Shown in pieces: positions 22,241 through 32,550 of a stretch of 64,000 nt of DNA. The stretch is taken from assembly GCF_033958435.1 (NCBI RefSeq), contig NC_134137.1:320818501-320882500 (forward strand). Direction: 5' to 3'. Made by a program: the position numbers and the translations under genes. How positions within the stretch are numbered: the stretch's first letter is position 1; the number at the start of each line of letters is the position of its first letter. Below the pieces are notes generated by a model, which was given only the letters and a program-made list of their open reading frames with translations, was not told the origin of the DNA and did not search any database. Origin of the DNA: Carettochelys insculpta (Eukaryota; Chordata; Testudines; Carettochelyidae).

Positions 22241-24232
22241 GTATTAATCTTTATCTGGTTTTCATAGTATTTAAATGGCAAGTATTTCCCTTTTTTTAAG
22301 GAAAACTACAAATAATATGTGAACTTCACACTGTCACTTTACTGTTTTGTGCAGCAAAGGCTAACTAGTAGTTATACAACAAACAAAACTGGAAAAGTCT
22401 CCTGTAAAGGGGAGGTCTTTTTTTTTCTCCACGCCAGTCTCTATATCCACATTGTTCAGCTGCTTATGTATCAAATTAAGAACTGGTCTTTGAGCCTTTG
22501 GCACTACAGTACAGCCAATCAAATATGTTCCTAAAGAAAAAAATTCCATATATATGTTTTGCTTAATTGAGAGAATTTATACACAGTGCAGTCTTATTGA
22601 TACAGAGTGAACAGGAGAGAGAGAATAAACTGCTTACTGCTTTTTTATAAGGGTAATTTCTTCAAGAAGACTTAATAGTGCCCAGTGAACACATACACAA
22701 GTTTAAAAATGTATGGTTTATTAGTTTGATGGCACTGTAACTGCTTTTCAAAGAGGCTTAGCAGTCAGTGTTTTTAGAGTGAAACTGACTTTTCATGTTA
22801 AAGTATTTATAAATCCAAAAATGTATTTATGCTCTTGCTAACAGGTGGCTCTTGACTGACCTGAAGGGAGAAAAAATCCTTGTTTACCCCACTCCTGGTC
22901 CTTTACTTTTTGACATAACAATTATAACCATGCACAGACTGTTTTAATAAATGGAATTATAATGTATTTATTACAAGAGATCTGAAAAAGAAGCTTGCTT
23001 GTGTAGGAGAGAATTTTTTCAGATACACACAACTGCAATAATATCAAAAGGCCAGAGAACTAAGAGTAAAGAAAACATTTATATATATGTTAGTCCTTTC
23101 CATATTTGTTACACTGAACAACCCCAAGCAGTGGGGCTGTAATATTTTGAGTGTTTGCTGTTAATAAAAATATTCTGGGCTGAATAAACTTTGAAGTGGA
23201 AGGCTGAGGGATTTCTTGGCTCAGGAGACGATTAATTCTACATTAGTGGAAAGCTCCCTCAAGTAATTAGTACTCTAAAACTGTTATGAAATTTGTAAAT
23301 TATAAATGAAGGCTACAAAACAGAAATGGGATATTACATGAAGCTTACAAAAATTCCTTCTGTTTTAATCATGGCTTTTTCCTCACCCATTTGAATCTTT
23401 CTCCATATCTAACCTTAATTCCTATTTTCTACATGACCATAAAGTCATCTTCAGAATATCCCCACATGTTGAAAACTGAATTTGGAGGAAGAGAATTAAA
23501 TTCTTCCATTGTAAACTTAGTAAGACAGTCATGTTTGCCTGTAGAAAAGGAAGCTTCTGATATATGAGGAAAGGTCAAATATTGATCTTGAAATCAGTGA
23601 TACACTTCACACTGTTTTCAGTCACATACAGAGGAAGAAAGTGAACCTCTGGCTTTTTAAACAGTTCAGTAGTTCCACAGTCCTAGCTTCTTAACTTTTA
23701 TCATTTTACATGTAAACTTCATTCTTTAAAATATATTTCTGTGTTGCCTTCTATTGAAAGGGGAATGTAAAGCTGAGATAGACACTTCGTCTTTCTATCA
23801 CAAAGTCTGAAAGCTCAAGAGTAAGGGAGCATATTGCTATCTGTGCAGTTAATGTCCCTCAAGTCTGAATGATAGACTCTTTGCCAATCAGAGTATAAGT
23901 ATTCTTACACTACAGAACAGTTGTTAGAAATAACTATACCGTGGTTGTTCAAATCAGATACCCAGAATCAACATACATGACATAATGTGTTCTTATTTCA
24001 TAATGACAAGAGTGGGATAATTGGTGCATTCCTGCACTTTGGCTGTAACTTCTGCTTCAGTAAAATATAACAAATGTTAAGCTGTGGTATAAAGGAGCAG
24101 CTGGGGCTCTCAGAGCAACCTGAGCTTTGACTCCTTTAGCCTGTATATTAACATTAATGTTTCTTGGGGTCTCTGTTACTCCCTCTAGAAATAAGTATTT
24201 TGTACTTCAAGCATTCTGTATTCTTTTAACAG
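22241..24232. other. SCAF11 intron
   Basis: A two-kilobase AT-rich intron, GT at 22241 and AG at 24231-24232. I see no mobile element in it, unlike the other long introns of this gene. Confidence 0.8.
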
Positions 24233-24576
24233 ATCCAAACCTTCAAGACCAAACAAATCAGCAAGGTGATGGCTCTCAGCTACCAGTAAATATGATGCAG
24301 CAACAAATGAATGTAATGCCTCAAGTGAACACACCTCACCAGCCTATGAATATTTTCCCATATCCTGTGGGTGTTCATGCACCTATGATGAACATCCAAC
24401 ACAATCCATTTAACATTCATCCTCCGCTGCCCTTACATCTCCATACAGGAGTACCTCTCATACAGGTAACTGCTCCTACCAATGTGTCTCAGGGATTACC
24501 ACCCCCTCCACCTCCTCCTCCACCATCTCAGCAAGTCAACTACATTACTTCACAGCCAGATGGAAAACCATTGCAG
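24233..24576 (+). CDS. SCAF11: SCAF11 Pro/Met/Gln-rich exon
   Basis: A 344-bp exon with acceptor TTTTAACAG and donor CAG|GTATG. It reads DPNLQDQTNQQGDGSQLP, a Met/Gln-rich stretch, NIFPYPVGVHAPMMNI, a proline run PPPPPPPPPP followed by SQQVNY, and QPDGKPLQ. This is the SCAF11 segment after the RGG region. The first codon is completed by the G at 22240, and the exon ends in phase 0. DIRS copy B begins only about 125 bp downstream of its donor. Confidence 0.93.
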
Positions 24577-24701
24577 GTATGTTCCCCCTCCCTCAGAAAT
24601 CAAGGCCTAACTAATAGAGCCATAAAACATAGATGAGCAGCATTGCATCTATCCAGAATATTTCATATACTATAAAATTTCTCAAATATGTAGTAACAGG
24701 T

Positions 24702-24880
24702 GTTCTTCATCGAGTGTCCCCGTGGGTGCTCCACAATAGGTGTCGGGCTCGCCCGGCGCTGGAGATCAGAATTCTTCCACCAGTTTCTCCTGGATCACGG
24801 ATGCGCCGGCACGCGCCGCTCCCTTGCGCGTCCCCGGCCACGTGCGCGATCCGGTCCCCGCCAGTTCCTTCTCAACCGCC
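24702..24880 (+). repeat. DIRS copy B left inverted terminal repeat
   Basis: About 179 bp, complementary to 30383-30563 over its full length with scattered mismatches. It contains 'gtgggtgctccacaatagg' and several CpG-rich GCGCG blocks. Position 24702 is the first base shared with copy C. Confidence 0.88.
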
Positions 24881-25163
24881 ATTGGCTGCAGATGGAATCC
24901 ACTCAGGCTATGGCCAGAGTCAGATTAGACAGTGTTTCTAAGTGTAAATTGTTGTTTCTTTTTTTCAAAAAAAAAAAAAAAAGAGAGGACAAGGAGAATA
25001 TTAAAAAAAAAAAAAAAAAAAGGAGAAAGACAGGAGCAGAGAAGAAGAGTGGACGTGAAGGCCAGAAGGCCGCCCGCTGCCCTGCAGGCCGGGGTCCGCG
25101 ATTCGGGTAAACAGGCACGGATAAGGTGCTAAGTACCCTATTAACAGTAAAAGACTCACCGAG

Positions 25164-25427
25164 ATGGCTTCTTCAGGCTTTAAAAAGTGAGAGTCCTGCC
25201 ATGAAGCTATGCCAGCCTCCAATGGGCATAGTGAATGCATCCGATGCCTGGGGGAATCACACGTTACCCAGAAGTGTTCCCACTGTGCTAAGCTCACAGC
25301 CAGGGCAAGGAAAGACAGAGAAATGCGTCTTAAAATGCTCTTGTTTGATAAGGCCCTTCAGCCAGACGTGCTGGAGAGGCAATCAGAGGGCCCTCTGGGT
25401 TCCACAAAAGGAAGGCAGCTTCTCTGA
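25164..25427 (+). pseudogene. DIRS copy B gag N-terminus with zinc knuckle
   Basis: ATG at 25164 is followed after eight codons by TGA (25188-25190), a stop also present in copy C. Reading on from ATG 25209 gives a perfect CCHC knuckle, CIRCLGESHVTQKC (residues 10-23). A conserved basic segment LTARARKDREMRLKMLLFDKALQ follows (given as one motif of conserved type). A one-base deletion near 25388 relative to copy C (which has an extra A before GGGCCC) shifts the frame into the ORF starting at 25436. Confidence 0.8.
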
Positions 25428-25435
25428 CCCCCTCG

Positions 25436-27382
25436 GTGCAAAAACGGAGGAAGCTCTCCCCAGCTCGATCCCTGCCGGCGGTTTCAGTGAGCGGGACGGT
25501 CGGAGCACACAGCCCCCAGCCGCATACTCAGGCAAGCGGCACTGAGGCAGCGCACGTGGCAGAGGCTGAGCCTCTGATTACAAAACAGCCCGCACACGCA
25601 GTGCCTAGAGCGGCGTCCAGGCCAGCGCAGGAACCGGCGGCACCGCCACAGGCGGCACCGACAGTGCAGGGCCAGCAGGCACGGAGCCCGCAAGCACCGG
25701 AGGACGTTATTCGCGCGGCACCACAGCTGAGCGGGCAGAGCGCGGCGCCGACAGCAGGGCCGAGATCCCCGGCACGGAAGGGGGCGGTGCCAGCCCCGCA
25801 CGGGAGGGGAAAGGCAAGAGTAAAAACCCGGCACCGCAGCCCTTCTCCGGACAGGGCTGCGCTGCTGCTAACAAGCTCTCCCGCTGTGCTACACACGCCG
25901 CCCAGAAGGCCAGGGTCTCCACCGGCCTATCCAGAACCACCTCCTCCGTTCCTCCAACCAATGTCACCATGGCTTGGGCCTCCTTCACCCTTTCTGGGAT
26001 TGGATCCGCTGGAGTACTATCACAAACCAGTGTCACCGCTATCTGTGTCATCGCGGAGGTCTTGCTATCCCAGACATCGGGGGGACACCCCGAGAGTGGT
26101 CCAGGTCTCCGTCCCTGGACCCGTGCTGCCATGGTCGTTCCTATCATGCTGGACACAGACACCCCAGGCCTACGCCCAGGGGCAGGCCCCCCCGGCCAGC
26201 CAATACCCCTGTGGACACTCCCGGGCGGGGATGGAAACTCAGTTATCTCAAGGGGAGTTAATTTTAGAACCCCGAGACTTTCCTTCACAATCCTCCAGTG
26301 AGCAGGTATACCATTGGCCACAGAAACCTGAGAGTTCGAGGGAGGTTTACCCTAGTGGTTTCTCCTTATCCTCCCCAGATGAGGCCATGGCCCCCGGGGA
26401 TGTCAGTCCCCCGGATGACCTTAGACAGTTTCAAGAGCTGTTTAAAAGGGTAGCTTTCATGCAAAGCATTCAAACGGCAGAAGTGCAGGAGAAACATCAC
26501 AAACTCCTGAAAAATTTGAGACCCCCGGCTTCATCCAAAATTGCTATCCTGCTGGACAAAGCCATTATGGAGTCAGGCACTATCATATGGCAGACTCCGG
26601 CCTCTGTTCCGCCTATGAACAAAAGAGCGGATAAGAAGTACTTCGTCCCGGCAAAGGGCATGGAGTTCCTCTTCAGTCACCCACAACCGAACTCACTGGT
26701 AGTTGGATCGTCCCAGCAGAGGTCAAAGACTTCTCAGTACAAATCGGGGGGATCGGACAAAGATGCCAAGAAGCTAGAGCTGTTTGGGAGGAAGGTATAT
26801 TCCTCTTCCACCCTGCTATTGAGAGTGGCAAATTATGCGGCACACCTAGCAAACCATAACTTCGATAATTACTCCAGGCTTACTTCTCTCATGGATTCAC
26901 TTCCGGAAGATGAGAAGCCGGTGTTAAAGGCAATTGTGCAAGAGGGCTACGCAGCTTTGAGGACGGGAGTCCAGATCACCCTGGATGTGGCAGATACGGC
27001 GGCACGCTCAACGGCTACAGCAGTGGTCATGCTTAGAGAATCCTGGCTCCAGACATTAGGCATCCCGAGGGATCTACAGGCGAAGATCGTGGATCTTCCC
27101 TTTGACACGCAAAAGTTGTTTGCAGACTCAACCGACTCGGTCCTCCACTCCAGTAAGGACTCGAGAGCTACACTTAGAACCCTGGGTATTTATACCCCTC
27201 CATATAGGAAGAAAAAATATTACCCTCAGCAAAGACGCTACCCGTACCAACCACAGCATGCGCAGTATCAACGGGGCTATGACCAAGGGCGACATCAACA
27301 GCAGCAACAGTACAAAACTCGCAGGCGACGTTCCCAACAAAGCTGTACACCCTTGGGACAGGCCCAAAGGCAACAAGTTTGA
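25436..27382 (+). pseudogene. DIRS copy B gag-like protein body
   Basis: An open frame of 648 residues. Its N-terminal third is rich in Pro, Ala, Ser and Arg. The middle (from about residue 260) carries conserved helices including LFKRVAFMQSIQTAEVQEKHHKLL (conserved motif class), VPAKGMEFLFSHPQP and LANHNFDNYSRLTSLM. The C-terminus is a basic, Gln/Tyr-rich tail (YYPQQRRYPYQPQHAQYQRG; RRRRS) of nucleic-acid-binding type. I recognise it as the DIRS gag-like ORF, presumed to package the RNA. It is open from 25436, but the upstream frameshift separates it from the zinc knuckle. Its end overlaps the pol frame. Confidence 0.8.
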
Positions 27383-29083
27383 CGGGTATGTCGAGGGCTG
27401 CACTATCACTACCATCGCACAATGCCACTCTCATCTCATGTTCCATCATCGCCTCAGACCGTTTCACTCCCAATGGCAAAAGATCACCGCAGACAAATGA
27501 GTGCTGGAGATCATAGCCACGGGTTACGCGATCCCCTTCCAGTCGCTCCCACCGACGAAACCTCCCTCCGGCCCCCACCTCCAGGATGCTGCCCACGAGG
27601 CGAGGCTCAAACAGGAGGTGGACCACCTTATGTTCATAGGGGCGGTGGAAAGAGTGCCGGAACAATTCCAGGGGAAAGGGTTTTATTCACACTACTTCCT
27701 CACAGAGAAGAAAACAGGAGGCTGGAGGCCCCTCTTAGATCTTCGGGGCCTCAACCGCTACTTGCGCAAGCAGCGGTTTCGGATGATTACAGTTGCCTCC
27801 ATACTCACGGCACTGGACAATGGAGATTGGTTTGCAGCCCTCGACTTACAAGATGCTTATTTTCATATAACAATCCACCCGGCACACAGGCGCTTCCTCC
27901 GCTTCATGGTCGCCAAGGAACACTTCCAGTACAGGGTTCTTCCGTTCGGCCTCTCCTCGGCCCCCAGAGTCTTTACCAAAACCTTGGCAGTGGTGTCAGC
28001 CTACCTGCACAGACAAGGGGTATTCATATTTCCATACCTGGATGACTGCTTACTGAAAGGGGCCTCGAAGGCAGAGGTCCTACGCATGATACGCGTCACA
28101 GCAGACACATTTTCTTCGCTGGGCCTAGTCATCAACTTCGAGAAGTCAAAGACCGACCCCACACAGGACATAAAGTTCATAGGGGCACGCATAAACTCTA
28201 TCACAGCAAGGGTGTACCTACCCGACGCCCGCTTTCGTGCCATCAGTTCGCTGGTGCAAGTCATTACATACAGCCCCACGGTGCCGGTCTTAACGTGCTT
28301 ACAGCTGCTGGGCCATATGGCGGCAGCAACATTTGTGGTATAGAATGCCAAATTGCACATGCGAAGCCTGCAGCATTGGCTGGCGAGCGTCTACAAACCG
28401 GCATCCCACACTGTTCACAGGGTAGTGTCGCCCACAACAGAGGTGCACATAAACATACTTGAGCTCAGAGCAGTGTTCAACGCCTGGAAGCATTTCCGAG
28501 ACCACATATGTGGCAAAGTAGTCGGGATCAATACAGACAATACCTCCACTACGTTTTACATAAATCAGCAAGGAGGAGCCCGATCCCGTGCCCTATGTGC
28601 GGAAGCAGTCCAACTGTGGAACTGGTGCACCGCCAACAACATTACGTTGAAAGCCTCATAGTTGCCGGGCGCTCACAACATGAAAGCAGATCAGCTGAGC
28701 AGGCGCTTCGCACTCACGCACGAATGGCAGATCCACACCGATCCGCTACGACCGATCTTTCATCCATGGGGGTTTCCCCAGATCGATCTGTTTGCCACAC
28801 AGCACAACAAGAAGTGTCCCCAGTACTGCTCCAGGGCAGGAGTGGGGCGGGGGTCTCTGGGGGACTCATTCATGATTCCATGGAAGGGCCCCCTACTTTA
28901 CGCATTCCCCCCCACAGTGCTTATCCACAAGGTCTTGTAGAAAGCCAGAAGGGAGAGAGCTCGCATGATACTAGTAGTCCCAACGTGGGATCGGCAGCAA
29001 TGGTTTCCCTTGCTTCTGCGCATGTCGGACCGCCCACCGCTCCCCGTACTGGTGGCGCCGGACCTGCTCACGCAGGCCTAGGG
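27370..29083 (+). pseudogene. DIRS copy B RT-RNase H (pol), broken
   Basis: The frame runs from within the gag end through FHSQWQKITADK, then reverse transcriptase with GFYSHYFLTEKKTGGWRPLL, ALDLQDAYFHITIHP, LPFGLSSAPRVF and the catalytic YLDD (28035-28046). RNase H follows with LELRAVF and a TDN motif. Then comes the region before the recombinase (PQIDLFATQHNKKCPQYCSR; WKGPLLYAFPP), sometimes annotated in DIRS as a methyltransferase-like domain. In-frame stops lie at 27498, 28341, 28659 and 28938. Relative to copy C, 171 bp (57 codons) are missing at about 28447, removing the first catalytic Asp of RNase H. Confidence 0.85.
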
Positions 29084-29125
29084 GTCCATAGTGCACACGA
29101 ACCCTCAGAGCCTGTGCCTACAAGC

Positions 29126-30183
29126 ATGGCTAATCTGTGGCTCAGCTCCTTAGAAAGTACATGCCCGGAGGGAGTACAACAAGTCCTGGAAAGTAGCCAA
29201 AGGACCTCCACCAGGAAGACTTATAAGCAGAAATGGACTTGATTCACAGCCTGGTGTTCCGACAAGCAGTTAGCTCCCCTTGATGTTCCTATACCAGTAA
29301 TACTTGAATACTTGTTGGACCTCAAGAGGGGCGGACTTTCCTTATCCTCGTTAAAAGTCCACCTCGCCGCTAGATCAGCCTTTCGGCATACAGAGGAGGG
29401 GCCCACGGTATTTGCCCATCCTATCGTTACCAGGTTCTTGAAGGGGTTGGTAAACCTGTACCCCCCCCTCGGAAACCGCTTCCGCCGTCATGGAACCTGG
29501 ACCCAGTGCTCAGCACGCTCACGGGTCCACCTTTTGAACCATTAGCCACAGTTCCCCTACGTCTCCTTATGATAAAAACAACCTTCCTCCTTGCAATTAC
29601 GTCAGCTCGCAGGGTGAGTGAGCTCACGGCAGTGATGGCAACGCCGCCCTGCACAGTATCCTCAAAGGAGACAGTAACCTTATGGCTGCACCTAGCCTTT
29701 GTTCCAAAAGTTTCTTCAGAATTCCATCTTAACGAACCAATCGTTTTACCCTCGTTTTACCTGAAGCCTCACAGCTCCAGCAAGGAGGCACGCCTGCATC
29801 TCCTGGATGTGAGGAGGGCGTTGGCCTTCTGCATAGACAGAACTAAGTCCTTCTGGAAAACGGACAGGCTTCTAGTCTCTCTCACTCCCAGATCAAAAGG
29901 AGAAGGTCTCTCTTCACAGAGAATCTCAAAGCACATTGTGTCCTGTATAAAAATGTGCTACGAGCTTCGAAAGACTCCTTTGCTGGCCCCGCCCAGGGCT
30001 CACTCCACCAGGGCGGTGGCGGCATCCACAGCCTTCTTTAAGGGCATTGCGTTGAAGGACATCTGTAGAGCGGCGACCTGGTCATCCTATGACACCTTCG
30101 CGAAGCATTATGCCCTACATCGGGTATTCCAAGAGGATACCTGGCTCTCGACAGCAGTCCTTTCAGGGGCAAGCTGCACATAA
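29126..30183 (+). pseudogene. DIRS copy B tyrosine recombinase
   Basis: ATG 29126 opens MANLWLSSLEST, then a core-binding-like helix region with QRTSTRKTYKQKWT ending at TGA 29240-29242; copy C has the same stop. The frame continues with FTAWCSDKQLAPLD. An 8-C run (29461-29468) shifts it into the frame of the catalytic domain (29506-30183). Catalytic residues are present: Arg in ITSARRVSEL (codon 29611), HxxR at 30001-30012 and Tyr in WSSYDTFAKHY (30088-30090). The same frame is also open upstream over RNase H, from 28508. Confidence 0.85.
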
Positions 30184-30224
30184 GCCAATTACCCACCTCC
30201 TTTCTTGGGTTACTGCTGGGTAGT

Positions 30225-30327
30225 CACCTATTGTGGAGCACCCACAGGGACGCTCGATGAAGGAAGAGAAGTTGCTCACCGTGGTAACGGTGGTTCTTCG
30301 AGTTGTGTCCCCATGGGTGCTCCACCA
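30225..30327 (+). repeat. DIRS copy B internal complementary region
   Basis: 30225-30262 is complementary to the element's left end (24702-24739). 30263-30327 is complementary to its right end (about 30527-30590). The two end-complements are joined back to back, which is the diagnostic DIRS arrangement for templating a circular intermediate. Confidence 0.88.
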
Positions 30328-30382
30328 CCTGCCCATCCTCCCCGCTTCGGATCTCTGTCTAGTGTCTTTCAGGAGCATCCGA

Positions 30383-30590
30383 GGCGGTTGGTCAAGGAAC
30401 TGGCAGGGACTGGATCGCGCACGTGGCCGGGGATGTGCAAGGGAGCGGCGTGCGCTGGCGCATGCGCGATCCAGGGGAAACTGCTGGAAGAATTCCGATC
30501 TGCGGCGCCGGGCAAGCCTGACACCTATTGTGGAGCACCCACGGGGACACATCTCGAAGAACCACCGTTACCACGGTGAGCAACTTCTCT
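30383..30590 (+). repeat. DIRS copy B right inverted terminal repeat plus extension
   Basis: 30383-30563 is complementary to the left repeat. The last 27 bp (accaccgttaccacggtgag, then caacttctct in part) extend beyond it, as the DIRS right repeat usually does, and are matched only by the internal complementary region. Confidence 0.85.
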
Positions 30591-31120
30591 CTCTTCCTTT
30601 TGGAAGAAGGTGGCAGTGAAGTTTATATGGGGAAATAAATGGATTGACTCTGAACCAGCACTTAAAATGTTAGCCAGAATACACAGTTTATTGTTTAGTT
30701 GTAATTCAGTAACACCCAGAGAGGTCATCCAAGAACAGGGTGTTCCATAGTTAGTCTGTGATCAATTTGGGTGTGTTCAAAAAGAGAGGTTTCAATTCTA
30801 ATACTTTTTTTTAAATTGGATGCTAAATTATTCTGAATATTCTTCCCCCGGTAGCAGAGTGTAGTGGCTTTATGCTCTGTGGGCAAGTTTATGTATTTTG
30901 TAGTATGAGGAAGCTTTTGTTGTTTCAGTTAACAATCCTCTAGTGGTTCACAATCTTTTGTTGGAAACATCCCTTAGGATGGATCATCACAGGGTAATCC
31001 CTACAATGTCTCCATGCACCATTTCTTTGTGATATAACTTGTGTCTCTGTTTTGCTTCTGCAGTCCTTTTTCCCCCATGTCTTCAATTTTCCCTCTTCTC
31101 ATCTTTTTTTTAACTTGTTT
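30591..31120. other. Intron, nothing recognised
   Basis: SCAF11 intron between DIRS copy B and the next repeats. Confidence 0.5.
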
Positions 31121-31124
31121 AATA

Positions 31125-31292
31125 CAGTGTTCCTGTAAGCTGTGCACTTGTGCAGCTGGGCAGGAGAGATTCAGATGCCATCCAGCTGATTAGCAAAGCA
31201 TCCACAGCTTGGCCTTGGTGCACGTAAAAATTTATTCTGCATGTGGATGGAAAAAATCCACAGATGGATGGAAGAGATTAGAGGGAACATTG
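31125..31292. mobile_element. Possible short hAT-like MITE
   Basis: Ends resemble CAGTGTTCCTGTAAGCT and the complement of CAATGTTCCCTCTAATCT, a hAT-like terminal pair. The flanking 8-mers do not match, so boundaries or decay are uncertain. Confidence 0.4.
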
Positions 31293-31984
31293 ATCATATA
31301 GTCCCCCGTTCCCCCCCCACACACTTGGTGCTTGAGTCGCTACCCCATTTCTTCAGTCGTCAGCAGTGAAGTTTGGGCTGGTGGGGCTGTTACATTACCC
31401 ATCAGTTCTATGCTTGTGAGGTTCTGCCACACCCAGTCAATTTATTAGGAGCTAAAAAGATGAATGGCTTTCAAGAGGGTTTGGCTGACGCATTACCTGA
31501 AGCCACAGCAGGCTGTTTGCGGTGTGTGGCAGAGGATCTGGGGTCCTGCAAATTTTCTCACCTATGCTGATTCCTAGCCGTAGGAAATATTGAATGATAC
31601 AAATGAATGATGCATTTCAAATGTTTTGCAGAAAATCAGTGTAAAATTAGTATTACAATTAAACTGCAGGGTGACTGTCTATTTGGTATAGGTGTGCTGT
31701 CTGAAATAATTAGAACTAGTTTTTGACAATGCAAAATTCAGTATTTAATCTAAGAAGCAACTGAGAGCTGCAGTGCTTGTGAACTCTTCGCTAACTAGAT
31801 TGTCCAGTGACTCAGTAAATAAGACAGTGTAAAGGAAGTATTTAGCAAAGTTATTGCTGCAAACTGTGAGTAAGGAACTGAGACTCTGCTGTCTCTGTGC
31901 TGGCCCCTGTACCATTATGGAATGGTGTCTCTGCTGAGTCCTGAGTCAGTTAGTGCCTTGTAACAACACTGATTGTGAGAGACT
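31293..31984. other. Intron, nothing recognised
   Basis: SCAF11 intron, no supported feature. Confidence 0.45.
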
Positions 31985-31987
31985 GTG

Positions 31988-32550
31988 GTCAGGTCTACAT
32001 TTAAATTAGCTTGACCTATGTCACTCAGAGTTGTGAAAAATGTTGCACCCAAAGCACCATAGTTAGGTTCATCTTACCCCCCGCTGGAGATATGGTAAGA
32101 TCGACCAACTACATTTTTCCATCAGCCTAGCTACAGGTTGTACTTCTCTTGTCCACCACCCTCAGGACCTGACTGGTGCTGGACGAGAGAATTTGCTGGA
32201 CAATGGGAGGTTAATATTGTCTAGCATGTTACCAACACTGCCACTGCTCACTGGGCTCTTAGAAAGCATATGGGGTAAATTACAGCTAAATTACAGTGCA
32301 GAACGTTGAGAACCAGGACTGGTGGCAGTAAACAAACTGTATGGGATCAGGGGAAATTTAGCAACACCTATGATAAGTGGTTGTCCAGCAAACTAAAATC
32401 ATGCCAAAATAGAGTTTGGCAAACAAGAGTTCTGGATTAGAGAGGTACAACCTGTATTGCTTTTTGGAGAAATTGATTGTCATTGACAAAAGGGTTTTTC
32501 TGTCAGTGCCAGGAAATGTTCACACTGTAGTGTAGATATGTTGTAATTTT
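31988..32550. mobile_element. Diverged MITE hosting a nested Tigger-like insert
   Basis: The left end (GGTCAGGTCTACATTT) and right end (TTCACACTGTAGTGTAGATATG) resemble the 'vanishing' ends of a Harbinger-like MITE. The interior runs continuously if 32134-32454 is removed. Family assignment is tentative. Confidence 0.4.
32134..32454. mobile_element. Tigger-like MITE with TA duplication
   Basis: Terminal repeats are CAGGTTGTACTTCTCT at the left and the complement of CAGGTTGTACCTCTCTAATCC at the right. TA flanks both ends (32132-32133 and 32455-32456). 321 bp, no ORF. It sits inside the 31988-32550 repeat, so it is younger than that element. Confidence 0.75.

Larger units (their letters stand above)
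24702..30590 (+). mobile_element. DIRS retrotransposon copy B (near-complete)
   Basis: A 5.9-kb tyrosine-recombinase retrotransposon inside the 10-kb SCAF11 intron, in sense orientation. The order is left inverted terminal repeat, A-rich leader, gag-like ORF with zinc knuckle, overlapping RT-RNase H ORF, recombinase ORF, internal complementary region and right inverted terminal repeat. It is very similar to copy C and so belongs to the same recent family. It is disabled by a one-base deletion in gag, several stops in pol, a 171-bp in-frame deletion in RNase H and an 8-C-run frameshift in the recombinase. There is no target duplication, consistent with DIRS. The element is GC-rich compared with the intron. 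Confidence 0.92.

Noticed and set aside
24966..25020. A-runs near the start of DIRS copy B as a retro-pseudogene poly-A tail
   Set aside because: The runs lie in the leader of the element and are present at the same place in copy C. The element is DIRS and has no poly-A tail mechanism.
27501..28343. Reverse transcriptase as Gypsy/ERV
   Set aside because: There are no LTRs, protease or DDE integrase. A tyrosine recombinase, inverted terminal repeats and an internal complementary region follow, which define DIRS.
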